From: Gammaproteobacteria bacterium
GTDB taxonomy: Bacteria > Pseudomonadota > Gammaproteobacteria > Xanthomonadales > Wenzhouxiangellaceae
DNA length: 64,000 bases
NCBI GenBank assembly: GCA_003565625.1
Contig: PXBD01000031.1
Location: 43,029-107,028, forward strand
Direction: 5' to 3'
Shown here: in pieces, positions 36,003-45,667 of the stretch
Position numbering within the stretch: position 1 is the first letter of the stretch
Layout of the letters: the number at the start of each line of letters is the position of its first letter
Translations under genes and position numbers: made by a program
Notes under the pieces: generated by a model
Database searches by the model: none
What the model was told of the DNA's origin: nothing
Seen by the model: only the letters and a program-made list of their open reading frames with translations

Positions 36003-36728
36003 ATGACCGACTTCGGCTACAAGGAAGTGGCCCCGGAAGAAAAAACCCGCCTGGTGAACCGGGTTTTTGACTCGGTCGCGCGCCGCTACGATGTCATGAA
36101 TGATCTGATGTCGCTGGGCGTGCACCGGATCTGGAAACGCCGCTTTGTGGCCGGATGCCGCCTGCGCAGCGGCGAGCGCCTGCTTGACCTGGCCGGCGGG
36201 ACCGGAGATATCGCACGGCTGGCCAGTGATCGAGGAGCCCGGGTCAGCGTCGGTGACATCAACCGATCGATGCTGCAGGTGGGTCGCGAACGCATGGACG
36301 ACGAGGGCCGGATTGCCGGCCTCGACTGGCTCCAGGTCAACGCCGAAAAACTGCCCTTTGCCAGCCGCAGCTTTGACCACGTCACCATTACCTTCGGCCT
36401 GCGCAACGTCACCTTCCGTGACCAGGCGCTGGCCGAAATGCAGCGGGTTCTGCGCCCGGGCGGACGGGTGCACATCATGGAGTTTTCCAAGGTCGGTCTG
36501 CCCGTGCTGGGCCGGGTCTACGACACCTGGTCGTTCCAGGTGCTACCGCGGCTGGGTGCCGCCATCGCCGGCGACAAGGAAAGCTATCAGTACCTGGCCG
36601 AGTCGATCCGACGGTTCCCGGACCAGCCGACCCTGGCCGGCATGCTGGAAGCGGCCGGCTTCGAGGATGTTGCCTGGGAAAATCTCTCCGGCGGCATCTG
36701 CGCGATCCACCGCGGGGTCTGCCTGTAG
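36003..36728 (+). CDS. ubiE: Ubiquinone/menaquinone biosynthesis C-methyltransferase
   Basis: UbiE methylates the ring of the ubiquinone (and menaquinone) precursor using S-adenosylmethionine. The ATG at 36003 gives 241 residues; a TTG at 35952 in the same frame would add 17 residues and cannot be excluded. The signature YDVMNDLMSLGVHRIWKR is at about residue 31. The AdoMet motif LLDLAGGTGDIA lies near 62, FGLRNV near 130, and the second signature RVLRPGGRVHIMEFS near 148. It is followed by ubiJ and ubiB as in E. coli. Confidence 0.96.
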   Translation: MTDFGYKEVAPEEKTRLVNRVFDSVARRYDVMNDLMSLGVHRIWKRRFVAGCRLRSGERLLDLAGGTGDIARLASDRGARVSVGDINRSMLQVGRERMDDEGRIAGLDWLQVNAEKLPFASRSFDHVTITFGLRNVTFRDQALAEMQRVLRPGGRVHIMEFSKVGLPVLGRVYDTWSFQVLPRLGAAIAGDKESYQYLAESIRRFPDQPTLAGMLEAAGFEDVAWENLSGGICAIHRGVCL

Positions 36729-36771
36729 TGATCCAAACCGGCTCGACTGCTGCGCGATCCCGGGCGGCCGC

Positions 36772-37383
36772 ATGAGCCGCTACCTCACTCCGCTGCCCGG
36801 CCTGCTGGCCGCGGCCATGGAGCGCGCACTCAACCAGGCCTTGAGCACCGACCCCGAGGCGGCCCGGCGCATGGAGGCCCTGGAGGGGCGCTGCCTGCAA
36901 CTGGACCTGCGCGGCCTGGGGATCGACCTGTACTTCTCCGGCCAGACCGACCGACTGCAGATCCTGGCCGAGACCGACGCAGCACCCGACACCATCATTC
37001 GCGGATCGCCCGGCGCCCTGCTCGCCATGGCGGTGCCGGACTGGTTCGGCAGCGGCAGTGGCGTGCGCATCGAGGGCGACGCCGGTGCAGCCCAGGCGCT
37101 GGAGAAGCTGCTGCGCAGGCTCGACCCGGACTGGGAAGGCCTGCTGACCGAGCAGTTGGGCGAGGTCCTCGGCCACCAGGTCTGGCGCATGCTGCGCGAC
37201 AGCGTCTACGGCGGACGGCGACTGGCGGGCGTGGCCGGTGATCAGTTCGGTCACTACCTGCGCGAGGAAAGCGGGCTGCTGGTTACCCGGCCTGAGTTCC
37301 AGGCCCTCAGCCGCGATGTCGACGAGTTGCGCGAGGCAGTCGATCGGCTCGAGCTCAATTTGCGCCGGCGAGGGCTGGCATGA
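36772..37383 (+). CDS. ubiJ: Ubiquinone biosynthesis accessory factor UbiJ
   Basis: UbiJ has an SCP2 lipid-binding domain and helps assemble the soluble ubiquinone-synthesis complex. The ATG at 36772 gives 203 residues, matching E. coli UbiJ (201). The SCP2-like region runs from about residue 25 to 110 (CLQLDLRGLGIDLYFSGQ; RGSPGALLAMA). The tail is a helical coiled coil with DVDELREAVDRLELNLRRRG at the end, as in the family. A longer frame upstream is only the ubiE shadow. It overlaps ubiB by 4 bases (ATGA). Confidence 0.9.
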   Translation: MSRYLTPLPGLLAAAMERALNQALSTDPEAARRMEALEGRCLQLDLRGLGIDLYFSGQTDRLQILAETDAAPDTIIRGSPGALLAMAVPDWFGSGSGVRIEGDAGAAQALEKLLRRLDPDWEGLLTEQLGEVLGHQVWRMLRDSVYGGRRLAGVAGDQFGHYLREESGLLVTRPEFQALSRDVDELREAVDRLELNLRRRGLA

Positions 37384-39026
37384 TCCGCCACTCCCTGCGC
37401 CTGGTCAGCATCGTGCTGACCCTGACCCGATACCGGCTCGATGATTTGCTCGCCGACATCCCGGTGTTTCGCATTGCCCGCACCGCCCGCCTTGTGACCT
37501 GGGGCCGCAAGCCGGTCGCCGAGCTCGATCGCGGCACCCGCATCCGACTGGCGCTGCAGGACCTGGGGCCGATCTACGTCAAATTCGGCCAGATCCTGTC
37601 GACTCGACGCGACCTGTTGCCGCCGGACATTGCCGATGAACTGGCCGGCCTGCAGGACGCTGTTGCGCCGTTTCCGTCTGACCAGGCTCGTGCCATCATC
37701 GAACAACAGCTTGGCAAACCGGTCAGCGAGCTGTTCGCCGAATTCGAAGACCAGCCGCTGGCATCTGCTTCCATCGCCCAGGTGCATGGCGCGCGCCTGA
37801 ACAGCGGCGAGTCGGTGGTCGTCAAGGTCGTTCGACCCGGCATTGACGAACAGATCCAGCGTGATCTGACCTTGCTCAAAAGCCTGGGCGCGCTGGTTCG
37901 ACGCTTCCATCCAGAAGGAGATCGCATCCGTCCGGACGACATCGTCCGTGAATTCGGCCGGGTCATCCACAACGAACTCGACATGCAGGCCGAGGCCGCC
38001 AACGCCTCCCTGATCCGGCGCAATTTCGAGAACTCCAACGAGCTCTACATCCCGGCCATCTACTGGCAGCTGACCGCAAGCCGGGTCATGGTCATGGAGC
38101 GCGTCAGCGGCATTCCGGTGCGCGATATCCCCGAACTCAAGCGCCGCGGAGTGGACCTGGAAGTGCTGGCGCGACGCGGCGTTCGACTGTTCTACACCCA
38201 GGTCTTCCGCGACAACCTGTTTCATGCCGACATGCATCCGGGCAATATCCTGGTCGACGCCAGCAACCCGGCCGACCCGACCCTGATTGCGCTGGATTTC
38301 GGTATCGTGGGCAGCCTGCTGCCCAACGATCTCTACTACATCGGCGAAAACTTCCTCGCCATCTTCAATCGCGAATACCGACGCGTGGCCGAGCTGCACG
38401 TCGAGGCCGGATGGGTGCCGCCGGACACCCGTATCGATGAACTCGAAGCCGCCACCCGAACCGTGTGCGAGCCGGCCTTCACCCGCCCGCTCGAAGAAGT
38501 CTCCTTTGCCGAAACCGTCATCAGCCTGTTCCAGGTCGCACGCCGTTTCAAGCTCACCCTGCAACCGCAACTCATCATGCTGCAAAAAACCCTACTCAAC
38601 ATCGAGGGCATGGGACGCGACCTCTACCCGCGGCTCAACATCTGGGAAGTGGCCAAACCGGAACTGGAAGGCATTTACCGCGAGCGTTATGGCCTGCCGC
38701 GCACGGCCGAGAAAATCGGCCGGCAGTTACCCGGGCTGCTGGCGCGCAGTCCGGAAGTACCCCACCTGGTCTTCGAGGCTCTCAAGCTGGCCAGCACCGG
38801 CAAGCTGCGCACGCGCATCGATTCAAGCGATCTCGAGCAGCTCGGCCAGGCGGTCGGACGCCATAACCGACGCCTGCCCGGCGCCATCCTGGCTGCCGGC
38901 TTCATCATCGCCGGTGCCGTGCTGGCCGGCTACGCGGTGCCGCCGATTGCGCTGGACTACTCGTTGCCGGCCATCACCAGTCTGCTGGTTGGCCTGGCGG
39001 TGGCCTGGCGAGCCTTGCGCAGCTGA
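37380..39026 (+). CDS. ubiB: Ubiquinone biosynthesis regulatory ATPase/kinase UbiB
   Basis: UbiB is an atypical kinase-like membrane protein needed for ubiquinone synthesis. The 548-residue protein has the invariant KxGQ motif in YVKFGQILSTR near residue 66, the alanine-rich loop ASASIAQVHGA near residue 126, and the kinase-like DMHPGNILVD near 285 with LDFGIVG near 306. Two hydrophobic helices end the protein (about 498-545), anchoring it to the membrane. tatABC does not follow as it does in E. coli; instead it converges with the PLD gene, one base apart. Confidence 0.96.
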   Translation: MIRHSLRLVSIVLTLTRYRLDDLLADIPVFRIARTARLVTWGRKPVAELDRGTRIRLALQDLGPIYVKFGQILSTRRDLLPPDIADELAGLQDAVAPFPSDQARAIIEQQLGKPVSELFAEFEDQPLASASIAQVHGARLNSGESVVVKVVRPGIDEQIQRDLTLLKSLGALVRRFHPEGDRIRPDDIVREFGRVIHNELDMQAEAANASLIRRNFENSNELYIPAIYWQLTASRVMVMERVSGIPVRDIPELKRRGVDLEVLARRGVRLFYTQVFRDNLFHADMHPGNILVDASNPADPTLIALDFGIVGSLLPNDLYYIGENFLAIFNREYRRVAELHVEAGWVPPDTRIDELEAATRTVCEPAFTRPLEEVSFAETVISLFQVARRFKLTLQPQLIMLQKTLLNIEGMGRDLYPRLNIWEVAKPELEGIYRERYGLPRTAEKIGRQLPGLLARSPEVPHLVFEALKLASTGKLRTRIDSSDLEQLGQAVGRHNRRLPGAILAAGFIIAGAVLAGYAVPPIALDYSLPAITSLLVGLAVAWRALRS

Positions 39027-39027
39027 T

Positions 39028-40791
39028 TTACAGAATCGGGCGCAGGAACCCCATCATGCGGCTGACCATGGCCGTGACCACGCGTCGCTGGGCCGCCACC
39101 ACGTCGGGCGCCAGGCCCACGGCTTCGGGCTCGGTGTCCTCCGACTGTCCCAGGGATTGTCGATACTGCTCGAAGCGATAGCCCGGCCACAGATCAAACG
39201 TCGGCGCCCGCCGCGACCAGCGCGCACCGAATCGCTGAATCCCCCCGATCAACCCACCCGGACCCGGGCGCAGGGCCGAGACCCAACTGTTGCCGGGAGC
39301 GGTCATCACCGCAATGACATCCAGCACGGCCGTAGCGAAAGCGGCATCGTCGACCACGATCCCGTTTTCGGTGTTGTACAGCTCCGAGCGCGGATCAAGA
39401 TTGTGCGAGGTCACGATCACGTAGCGCTGGTCGACCACCACGACCTTGGCGTGCAGACTCAGACGCGGCCCCGGCACGTCGCGCGTGGCCGGCGCCGGAT
39501 CGCCGCGCATCGGCGTCTCGATGCCGGCCGCGCGCTCGGCCACCAGTTCGGGGTAACGCGGCACCAGGGTTTCGAGATCAGCCGGGTACGGCATGGCCTC
39601 GAAAAAACGCACGCCCAGATCCTCCAGCAGAAACGCGCGCTGCTTGCGCGAGACGGCATACACCGGGAAAGCATCGGTCGAGGCCAGCGAATTCGAACTG
39701 ATGACCACATCGACCGCTTCATCGAGCTCCATCAGCACGTCACGAAAGCGATTCGACAAGACACTGTAGGGCGTCTGGATGACCACCTCCCGCCGGGCTG
39801 CGCCAATCAGGGCATGAATCTGCGCGGTGCTATCGGCTGCCGGCGGGTCGATATTGTCGCCGCGATCTTCAGGCAGGTCCGAAAAATAGCCGACCGCGGC
39901 GACCCGATACGTGCGCTCCTGCATCAGCCGGTGCAGCCATTCACCGTCCGCGAACTGGGCATCCAGCCGGCGCAGGCGGTCTGATACTTCCAGATTCACG
40001 CGCTCGGGAAGCTCGCTTTGCAGGCGCCGGTGAACCCGCCGGGTGTGGCGTGGCGGCAGCGCCAGCGGATGGCCCCAAAAAGCATCGAAACCGGCCCGCA
40101 TGGACTCCACGACCCGGCCGCTGACCAGGATCTCGAGATCCGTGAACACCATACGCGGGTCGAGATCAAAATAGCGCGCCGAGTGGTTGCGACCGCCCAC
40201 CAGGGCGTGCTGCCCGTCAGCCACCATCAGCTTGTTGTGCATGCGCTGGTTGAGCTCGTGAAAACAGCACAGGATCGCGCCAATGAATTCGCCGTCGCGC
40301 AGGACCGATTGCTCGAGCACCGGCCGGTACACACGCAGATCGAAGTTGGGGTGGGCCAGTTCCAGCGCAGCCTGCAGTTCTTCATCAGGCAGCGAGAACA
40401 GGCTGTCGACCAGCACGCGCACGCGCACCCCGCGCGCGGCCGCGGCCAGCAGTTCGCGCAACAGCAGCTGCCCGGAATCATCGAGCAGGAAAATGTAGTT
40501 CTGGATCTCGATCGAAGTCGTCGCGGTGCGGATCAGATGCAGGCGCAGCGCTAGCGCGTCATCCCCGCGATCGACCAGCACCAGCCGGTGGCCCGAACCC
40601 TCCGGATTCGGCAGGCGCTGCAGCGGCCAGGTCGACTCGCCCCCGTGAAGCTCCAGCCCGGAGTGCTCCTCCACTAAAGCATCAACCAGCGCCCGCTGTG
40701 CCGGTGCGACCGCACAGCCGGCCAGCAGGCCCAGCCACGCCAGCAAAGCCACGGCGCGCAGCGCTGCCAGGTGCCGCCCGTGCCGACTCAT
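39028..40791 (-). CDS. Phospholipase D-family lipoprotein (phospholipid transferase-like)
   Basis: The ATG at 40789-40791 gives 587 residues with a lipoprotein signal (LLAWLGLLAGC, cysteine near residue 24). Two HKD motifs are present: MHNKLMVADG near residue 200 and LHAKVVVVDQ near residue 438, followed by NHSARYFDL and SHNLDPRSELYNTENG. This is the layout of bacterial cardiolipin-synthase-like or phosphatidyltransferase proteins with an envelope anchor. It is translationally coupled to the upstream phosphopantetheinyl transferase gene (ATGA). The reaction is not proved; a role in phospholipid transfer is inferred from the family. Confidence 0.87.
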   Translation of the reverse strand: MSRHGRHLAALRAVALLAWLGLLAGCAVAPAQRALVDALVEEHSGLELHGGESTWPLQRLPNPEGSGHRLVLVDRGDDALALRLHLIRTATTSIEIQNYIFLLDDSGQLLLRELLAAAARGVRVRVLVDSLFSLPDEELQAALELAHPNFDLRVYRPVLEQSVLRDGEFIGAILCCFHELNQRMHNKLMVADGQHALVGGRNHSARYFDLDPRMVFTDLEILVSGRVVESMRAGFDAFWGHPLALPPRHTRRVHRRLQSELPERVNLEVSDRLRRLDAQFADGEWLHRLMQERTYRVAAVGYFSDLPEDRGDNIDPPAADSTAQIHALIGAARREVVIQTPYSVLSNRFRDVLMELDEAVDVVISSNSLASTDAFPVYAVSRKQRAFLLEDLGVRFFEAMPYPADLETLVPRYPELVAERAAGIETPMRGDPAPATRDVPGPRLSLHAKVVVVDQRYVIVTSHNLDPRSELYNTENGIVVDDAAFATAVLDVIAVMTAPGNSWVSALRPGPGGLIGGIQRFGARWSRRAPTFDLWPGYRFEQYRQSLGQSEDTEPEAVGLAPDVVAAQRRVVTAMVSRMMGFLRPIL

Positions 40792-41507
40792 GCGGCGAGA
40801 TCCGGTCGGCAGTCCAGTTCCAGGGTAACCAGCCTGCACGGCTGCGGGAAGGTCACCAACGCACCCACCAGCCCGACCGGCAGAGCGGGGTCGGCAAACT
40901 GCCAGTGCGCCGGTTGCGGCCAGCCCGAGGGCAGGCGAGTCGGAATGAGCCGATCCGGGTCCAGCTCGATCTCCGACAGGCTTTCGGCCAGGCTGGACCC
41001 CATCGCCTTGATCAGCGCCTCGCGTCGGCTCCAGAGGCGGAAAAACAACTGCGCTCGATCAGGTTCCGGCAGACTCTCGATTCTTTCGGCTTCGGCACCG
41101 GAAAGAAAGCGGCGCGCCAGGGCAAGAGCCCGCGGCAGCTCACGCTGGCGCTCGATATCCACCCCCAGCGCCTGGTCACGGGTCACCGCTACCGCCAGCC
41201 AATCACCGGAATGCGACAGACTGAACTGCAAGGAAGGGCGAGCACTACCCGGAACCAGCTCCGGTTTGCCGTGCGCCCCACGCTGAATCCGCACATCCTT
41301 GCCCGGACAGCCCAGATAGCTGCCCAGCAGCAGGCGCAGAACAAATCGCTGGCGCAGTTTTCTGGATCGCACCTGCTCGACGCGGCCACCAGCCGCTCCC
41401 ACCTCAGCCAGCGCCAGAAAAGACAGGTTGGTCAGCCACAACTCCATGACGCCGGTCGCCGGCAGCGGCCGCGGTCGAACCGGCAACCTCAGAATCTGCC
41501 GATTCAC
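40788..41507 (-). CDS. 4'-phosphopantetheinyl transferase, Sfp/AcpT superfamily
   Basis: The protein is predicted to load phosphopantetheine from CoA onto a carrier protein. In 239 residues it has FSLSHSGDWLAVAVTRD near residue 96 and the magnesium motif ALGVDIERQ near 115. The helix motif LWSRREALIKAMGSSL is near residue 162, where most members have KEA rather than REA. The start is GTG at 41507 (GTGA overlap with the Nudix gene); an internal ATG at 41447 (MELWLTNLSFL) would give a more typical N-terminus. No carrier-protein cluster is in the window, so the target is unknown. Confidence 0.87.
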   Translation of the reverse strand: MNRQILRLPVRPRPLPATGVMELWLTNLSFLALAEVGAAGGRVEQVRSRKLRQRFVLRLLLGSYLGCPGKDVRIQRGAHGKPELVPGSARPSLQFSLSHSGDWLAVAVTRDQALGVDIERQRELPRALALARRFLSGAEAERIESLPEPDRAQLFFRLWSRREALIKAMGSSLAESLSEIELDPDRLIPTRLPSGWPQPAHWQFADPALPVGLVGALVTFPQPCRLVTLELDCRPDLAA

Positions 41508-42445
41508 GGCTCGTCAACCCCGAAGCGGCCGGCTACGCCGAAACCGCCATGGGCGCGCACAAGGGCCAGGTCCGCGGGCGCCAGAGCGCCGGCGGCCAGC
41601 ACCGGCAGCGGCGAGCGCGCGCACAGGTCGGCAAAATCAGCCCAGTCCCAGGACATCGTAGAAGGATTGTTTTCCGCCGGCGACGGCAACAAGATCACGA
41701 AATCCAGCCCGATGCGCCCGGCCTGGTCCAGATCCTCCGGGCCTCGACAGGACGCGCAGGCAATGTGTGCGGCCGAGACCGGACGCGATGAGCACGCCTG
41801 CAGGGTGGGGCCGTCAAGATGGATGCCATCGGCCCCGGCCGACTCGACCAGCTCGGGATCCCCCTGCAAAAGCCAGCGTGCACCGAAGGCGCGCGCCCGT
41901 GTGCTGCAGTCTCGCGCCAGGGCCAGCATGCGGGCATCCGGCAACCGGTAGTCGGGGAACTGCAGCCAGCGATAGCCGGCGCGCAAGGCCGCCTGCCAGA
42001 AGGCCAGCAGAGCCGGGCCGGTATCAAGGGCGTCGGGTTCAGGCGCCAGCACGTAGCGGGGATCGAGGTCCAGCGCCTTGAGCATCGGCCGATCAGCGGC
42101 GGGCATTGCCAATTGATGCGCCTGGGCAGGTTCGATCCAGTCCAGGGCCTGGCCTTCCCGACCGACGGGCTGTCCCTGGTAGGCGCTGACCGCACGCAGC
42201 CACAGCCGCACGCTGCGATCAGCGTATTGATGGGTCAGCGACAGAAGCGGCTCGGAGGCCAGCACTTGAATCCCAAGCTCTTCGGCCAGTTCTCGGGCCA
42301 GGCCACTTTCCCGGGATTCCCCGGCTTCCAGCTTGCCGCCGGGGAACTCCCAGGTGCCGGCCAGGTGTTTACCTGCCGGGCGCTGCGACAACAGCAGACG
42401 CCCGTGCTGATCGTAAATCACCCCGGCGACCACCGGAACCCTCAT
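41504..42445 (-). CDS. Nudix hydrolase fused to a thiamine-phosphate-synthase-like domain
   Basis: The 313-residue protein has an N-terminal MutT-type Nudix box GGKLEAGESRESGLARELAEELG (conserved G, E and REL-EE residues, about 37-59). A TIM-barrel domain related to ThiE/TenI follows (about 135-313), with GADGIHLDG and PVLAAGALAPADL. The same fusion is known beside secA in pseudomonads. The Nudix half may clean oxidised nucleotides (8-oxo-dGTP). The ThiE-like half lacks a visible full substrate site, and its role is unclear. It starts with ATG 19 bases after the secA stop and overlaps the next gene by 4 bases. Confidence 0.9.
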   Translation of the reverse strand: MRVPVVAGVIYDQHGRLLLSQRPAGKHLAGTWEFPGGKLEAGESRESGLARELAEELGIQVLASEPLLSLTHQYADRSVRLWLRAVSAYQGQPVGREGQALDWIEPAQAHQLAMPAADRPMLKALDLDPRYVLAPEPDALDTGPALLAFWQAALRAGYRWLQFPDYRLPDARMLALARDCSTRARAFGARWLLQGDPELVESAGADGIHLDGPTLQACSSRPVSAAHIACASCRGPEDLDQAGRIGLDFVILLPSPAENNPSTMSWDWADFADLCARSPLPVLAAGALAPADLALVRAHGGFGVAGRFGVDEP

Positions 42446-42464
42446 TGCGCTGGAACCGACTGCC

Positions 42465-45182
42465 TCAGGTCAGCTTGCCATGGCACTGCTTGTATTTCTT
42501 GCCCGATCCACAGGGGCAGGGTTCGTTCCGCCCGATCTTGCGACCCTCACGCACAAACGGCTCAGGCTGGGCCTGGGCCTGCGCGCCCGCCTCAGCCCCG
42601 GGCTGACCCGCGGTCGCAGACCGCGCCTCGGCATGCTGGAACTGCATTGGCGTCTCGCGTCGGCGCTGGCGGTCGACTGCATCCACGTCTTCCTCGGAGC
42701 GAATGCGAACCCGGGCCAGCGCCTTCATCACCTCATGCTTCATGGTGTCCAGCATGGTGGTGAACATCTCGAAGCCTTCGCGCTTGTATTCCTGCTGTGG
42801 TTTCTTCTGGGCGAACGAGCGCAGATTGATCCCGCGCCGCAGGTAGTCCATGCTCGCCAGGTGCTCCTTCCACTGCTGATCGAGAATACTCAGCATCAGC
42901 GCTTTCTCGAACTGACGCATCACGTCTGAGCCGGTCATCTCCTCCTTGGCCCGGAAATGCTCGCCGACGGACTCCATGATGCGCTCGCGCAACCCGGCCT
43001 CGTCCAGATCGGCATCGGCCTCCAGCCAGTCCCGAAGCGGCACCTCAATGCCGAATTCTCCTTCAAGGGCCTTCTCCAAGCCTTCGGGATCCCACATCTC
43101 ATCGATAGATTCCGGCGGAATGTAGCGACTGATCAGGGCATCGAAGGTTTCCTCACGGATCGAGTCGATGAGGTCCTTGATATCCTCGGCCTCCATCAGC
43201 TCGTTGCGCTGGGCGTAAATCACGCGGCGCTGGTCGTTGGCGACGTCGTCGAAGTCCAGCAGATGCTTGCGCAGATCGAAGTTGTGGGCCTCGACCTTGC
43301 GCTGGGCGTTCTCGATTGCCTTGGTGACCCAGGGATGCTCGATTGCCTCGCCGTCTTCCAGGCCGAGCTTCTGCATCATGCCGCCGAGACGGTCGGAGGC
43401 GAAGATCCGCATCAGGCTGTCTTCCAGCGACAGGTAGAAGCGACTGGAACCGGGGTCGCCCTGGCGGCCGGCGCGACCGCGCAACTGGTTGTCGATGCGG
43501 CGCGACTCGTGGCGTTCGGTACCGATGATGTGCAGGCCGCCGGCGGCCAGAACCTGGTCGTGGCGCTGCTGCCACTCCTGCTTGAGCTGGTCGCGTTTTT
43601 CCGCCGCCAGCTTGTCGCCGTGCTCGGCGAGTTCGGCATCAAAATTGCCGCCGAGCACGATATCGGTTCCGCGACCGGCCATGTTGGTGGCGATGGTGAC
43701 CGCGCCGGGCTGACCGGCCTGGGCGACGATGGTGGCCTCGCGCTCGTGCTGCTTGGCGTTGAGCACCTCGTGGGGCACGCCTTGTTTCTTGAGCTTCTTC
43801 GACAACAACTCGGAGGTCTCGATCGAGGTGGTACCCACCAGCACGGGCTGCTTGCGCTCCACGCAGTCACGGATGTCTTCGACGATGGCGTCGAATTTCT
43901 GGCCCTGGTCGAGAAAAATCAGATCGGCGCGGTCTTCCCGCACCATCGGCTGATGGGTGGGAATCACAACCACTTCCAGTCCGTAAATGGTCTGGAACTC
44001 GTAGGCCTCGGTGTCGGCCGTACCGGTCATTCCGGACAGCTTGTCGTAGAGCCGGAAATAATTCTGGAAGGTGATCGAGGCCAGGGTCTGGTTCTCACGC
44101 TGGATGGGCACACCTTCCTTGGCCTCGACCGCCTGGTGCAGGCCCTCGGACCAGCGCCGACCGGCCAGCGTACGCCCGGTGAACTCATCGACAATCACCA
44201 CCTCGCCGTCGCGAACAATGTAGTCGACGTCTTTCTGGAACAGGTGATGCGCGCGCAGCCCGGCATTAAGGGTGTGCATCAAGCTCAAATTGTTGGCGTT
44301 GTACAGGCTGTCGTCGGGTTCGATCAGGCCGGCTTCGGCCATCAGCTTTTCGACCTTGGCCATCCCGTCTTCGGTCAGGTAGACCTGCTTGGTCTTTTCA
44401 TCGACGCTGAAATCGCCCGGACCCTCCTCTTCCTGCTGCCGGTCCAGAAACGGCACGATGCGGTTGATTTTGACGTACAGTTCCGGGCCTTCGTCGGCCG
44501 GACCCGAAATGATCAGCGGCGTGCGGGCCTCGTCGATCAGGATGGAATCGACCTCATCGACAATGGCAAAGGCCTGACCGCGCTGTACCTTCTGCTCGAG
44601 CGAAAAGGCCATGTTGTCGCGCAGGTAGTCAAACCCCAGCTCGTTGTTGGTGCCGTAGGTGACATCTGCAGCGTACGCTTCGCGCTTTTCGGTCGGCTGC
44701 ATCCCCGGCACGGCCACGCCGACGCTCAGGCCGAGCGCGTCGTAGATCGGCTTCATCCAGGCGGCGTCGCGGCGGGCCAGGTAGTCATTGACCGTAACCA
44801 CGTGAACACCGCGGTCGGCAACGGCGTTGAGATAAACCGCCAGGGTCGACATCAGGGTCTTGCCCTCGCCGGTCTTCATTTCGGCAATCTTGCCCTGGTG
44901 GAGCACCATGCCGCCGATCAGCTGGACATCGTAGTGGCGCAGGCCCATGGTTCGGACCGAGGCCTCGCGCACGGCCGCGAACGCCTCGGGCAGCAGATCG
45001 TCCAGCGCCTGGCCGTCGGCATGGCGCTGGCGAAATTCGGCGGTCTTGGCCGTCAGTTCTTCGTCGGACAGCGCCTGGAACGCCGGCTCCAGGCTGTTGA
45101 TCGCCTCAACCGATTTCTGCATCTGCTTGATCAGCCGCTCGTTGCGGCTGCCCACGAATTTGGTGATCAGGGCTTTGAACAT
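42465..45182 (-). CDS. secA: Preprotein translocase ATPase subunit
   Basis: SecA drives proteins through SecYEG. The canonical start at 45180-45182 gives 905 residues beginning [20 protein letters not shown], which matches other SecA N-termini. Walker A is MKTGEGKTL near residue 105 and Walker B is [17 protein letters not shown] near 205. The helicase motif [14 protein letters not shown] lies near 500, and the C-terminal zinc site is [15 protein letters not shown]. An in-frame TTG at 45254 with AGGAG six bases upstream would add 24 residues; the canonical ATG has no clear ribosome site. A TAAAAT -10-like element lies at 45267-45272 on the minus strand. Confidence 0.96.
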   Translation of the reverse strand: MFKALITKFVGSRNERLIKQMQKSVEAINSLEPAFQALSDEELTAKTAEFRQRHADGQALDDLLPEAFAAVREASVRTMGLRHYDVQLIGGMVLHQGKIAEMKTGEGKTLMSTLAVYLNAVADRGVHVVTVNDYLARRDAAWMKPIYDALGLSVGVAVPGMQPTEKREAYAADVTYGTNNELGFDYLRDNMAFSLEQKVQRGQAFAIVDEVDSILIDEARTPLIISGPADEGPELYVKINRIVPFLDRQQEEEGPGDFSVDEKTKQVYLTEDGMAKVEKLMAEAGLIEPDDSLYNANNLSLMHTLNAGLRAHHLFQKDVDYIVRDGEVVIVDEFTGRTLAGRRWSEGLHQAVEAKEGVPIQRENQTLASITFQNYFRLYDKLSGMTGTADTEAYEFQTIYGLEVVVIPTHQPMVREDRADLIFLDQGQKFDAIVEDIRDCVERKQPVLVGTTSIETSELLSKKLKKQGVPHEVLNAKQHEREATIVAQAGQPGAVTIATNMAGRGTDIVLGGNFDAELAEHGDKLAAEKRDQLKQEWQQRHDQVLAAGGLHIIGTERHESRRIDNQLRGRAGRQGDPGSSRFYLSLEDSLMRIFASDRLGGMMQKLGLEDGEAIEHPWVTKAIENAQRKVEAHNFDLRKHLLDFDDVANDQRRVIYAQRNELMEAEDIKDLIDSIREETFDALISRYIPPESIDEMWDPEGLEKALEGEFGIEVPLRDWLEADADLDEAGLRERIMESVGEHFRAKEEMTGSDVMRQFEKALMLSILDQQWKEHLASMDYLRRGINLRSFAQKKPQQEYKREGFEMFTTMLDTMKHEVMKALARVRIRSEEDVDAVDRQRRRETPMQFQHAEARSATAGQPGAEAGAQAQAQPEPFVREGRKIGRNEPCPCGSGKKYKQCHGKLT

Positions 45183-45335
45183 GAAAGAAAGATCCGATGT
45201 CTCTTCTGGGCAGGCAACAGCAACACACGTGGGGTCGCCGGTCACGGCCTGCAAGGGTAGCTCCTCATTTTAGCCCGCGCAGAGGCTACACTGCAGGCTG
45301 CCGCGCCTGAACAACACCCACGGAGAGGATTGCCG

Positions 45336-45644
45336 ATGGAAGATCGCGCCGAAAAGCCGCTTGCCGACACTTTGAAGGGCAGTACCGTCCTGCAGCGCCT
45401 GGTGCGCAGCCGGCGCATTTTCGACGCGCTGGACCGCGAACTGCAGCCCCGCCTGCCGCCTGCCGCTCGCGGCCATGTGCGTGTTGCGTGCGTGCAGCAA
45501 GACACCCTGGTCCTGGCCGCGGCCTCGTCGGCCTGGGCCAGCCGGGCGCGGCTGGAATCGTCCAGCTTGCTGGAGGCCGCACGCGCGCTCTGGCCCGGGC
45601 GCCTGGAGCGCGTTCAGATCATTGTCAGTCCAGGTCTGGACTGA
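45336..45644 (+). CDS. dciA: DciA-like (DUF721) protein
   Basis: DciA proteins help load the replicative helicase DnaB in bacteria without DnaC. This is a short 102-residue member consisting of the DUF721 domain: LQRLVRSRRIFDALDRELQ, VACVQQDTLVLAAASSAWASRARL and IIVSPGL. The ATG at 45336 is preceded by GGAGAGGA with 6-base spacing. It is the only plus-strand gene in this part and sits between lpxC and secA, where pseudomonads also have it. A TACACT -10-like box lies at 45287-45292 without a good -35. Confidence 0.85.
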   Translation: MEDRAEKPLADTLKGSTVLQRLVRSRRIFDALDRELQPRLPPAARGHVRVACVQQDTLVLAAASSAWASRARLESSSLLEAARALWPGRLERVQIIVSPGLD

Positions 45645-45667
45645 CCATTAGCGGGAACGAGCGCGGC

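Noticed and set aside
42957..45260. A 767-codon open frame on the plus strand opposite secA
   Set aside because: It is an antisense shadow of secA in GC-rich DNA; it shows no domain, and the minus strand encodes a complete SecA with all motifs.
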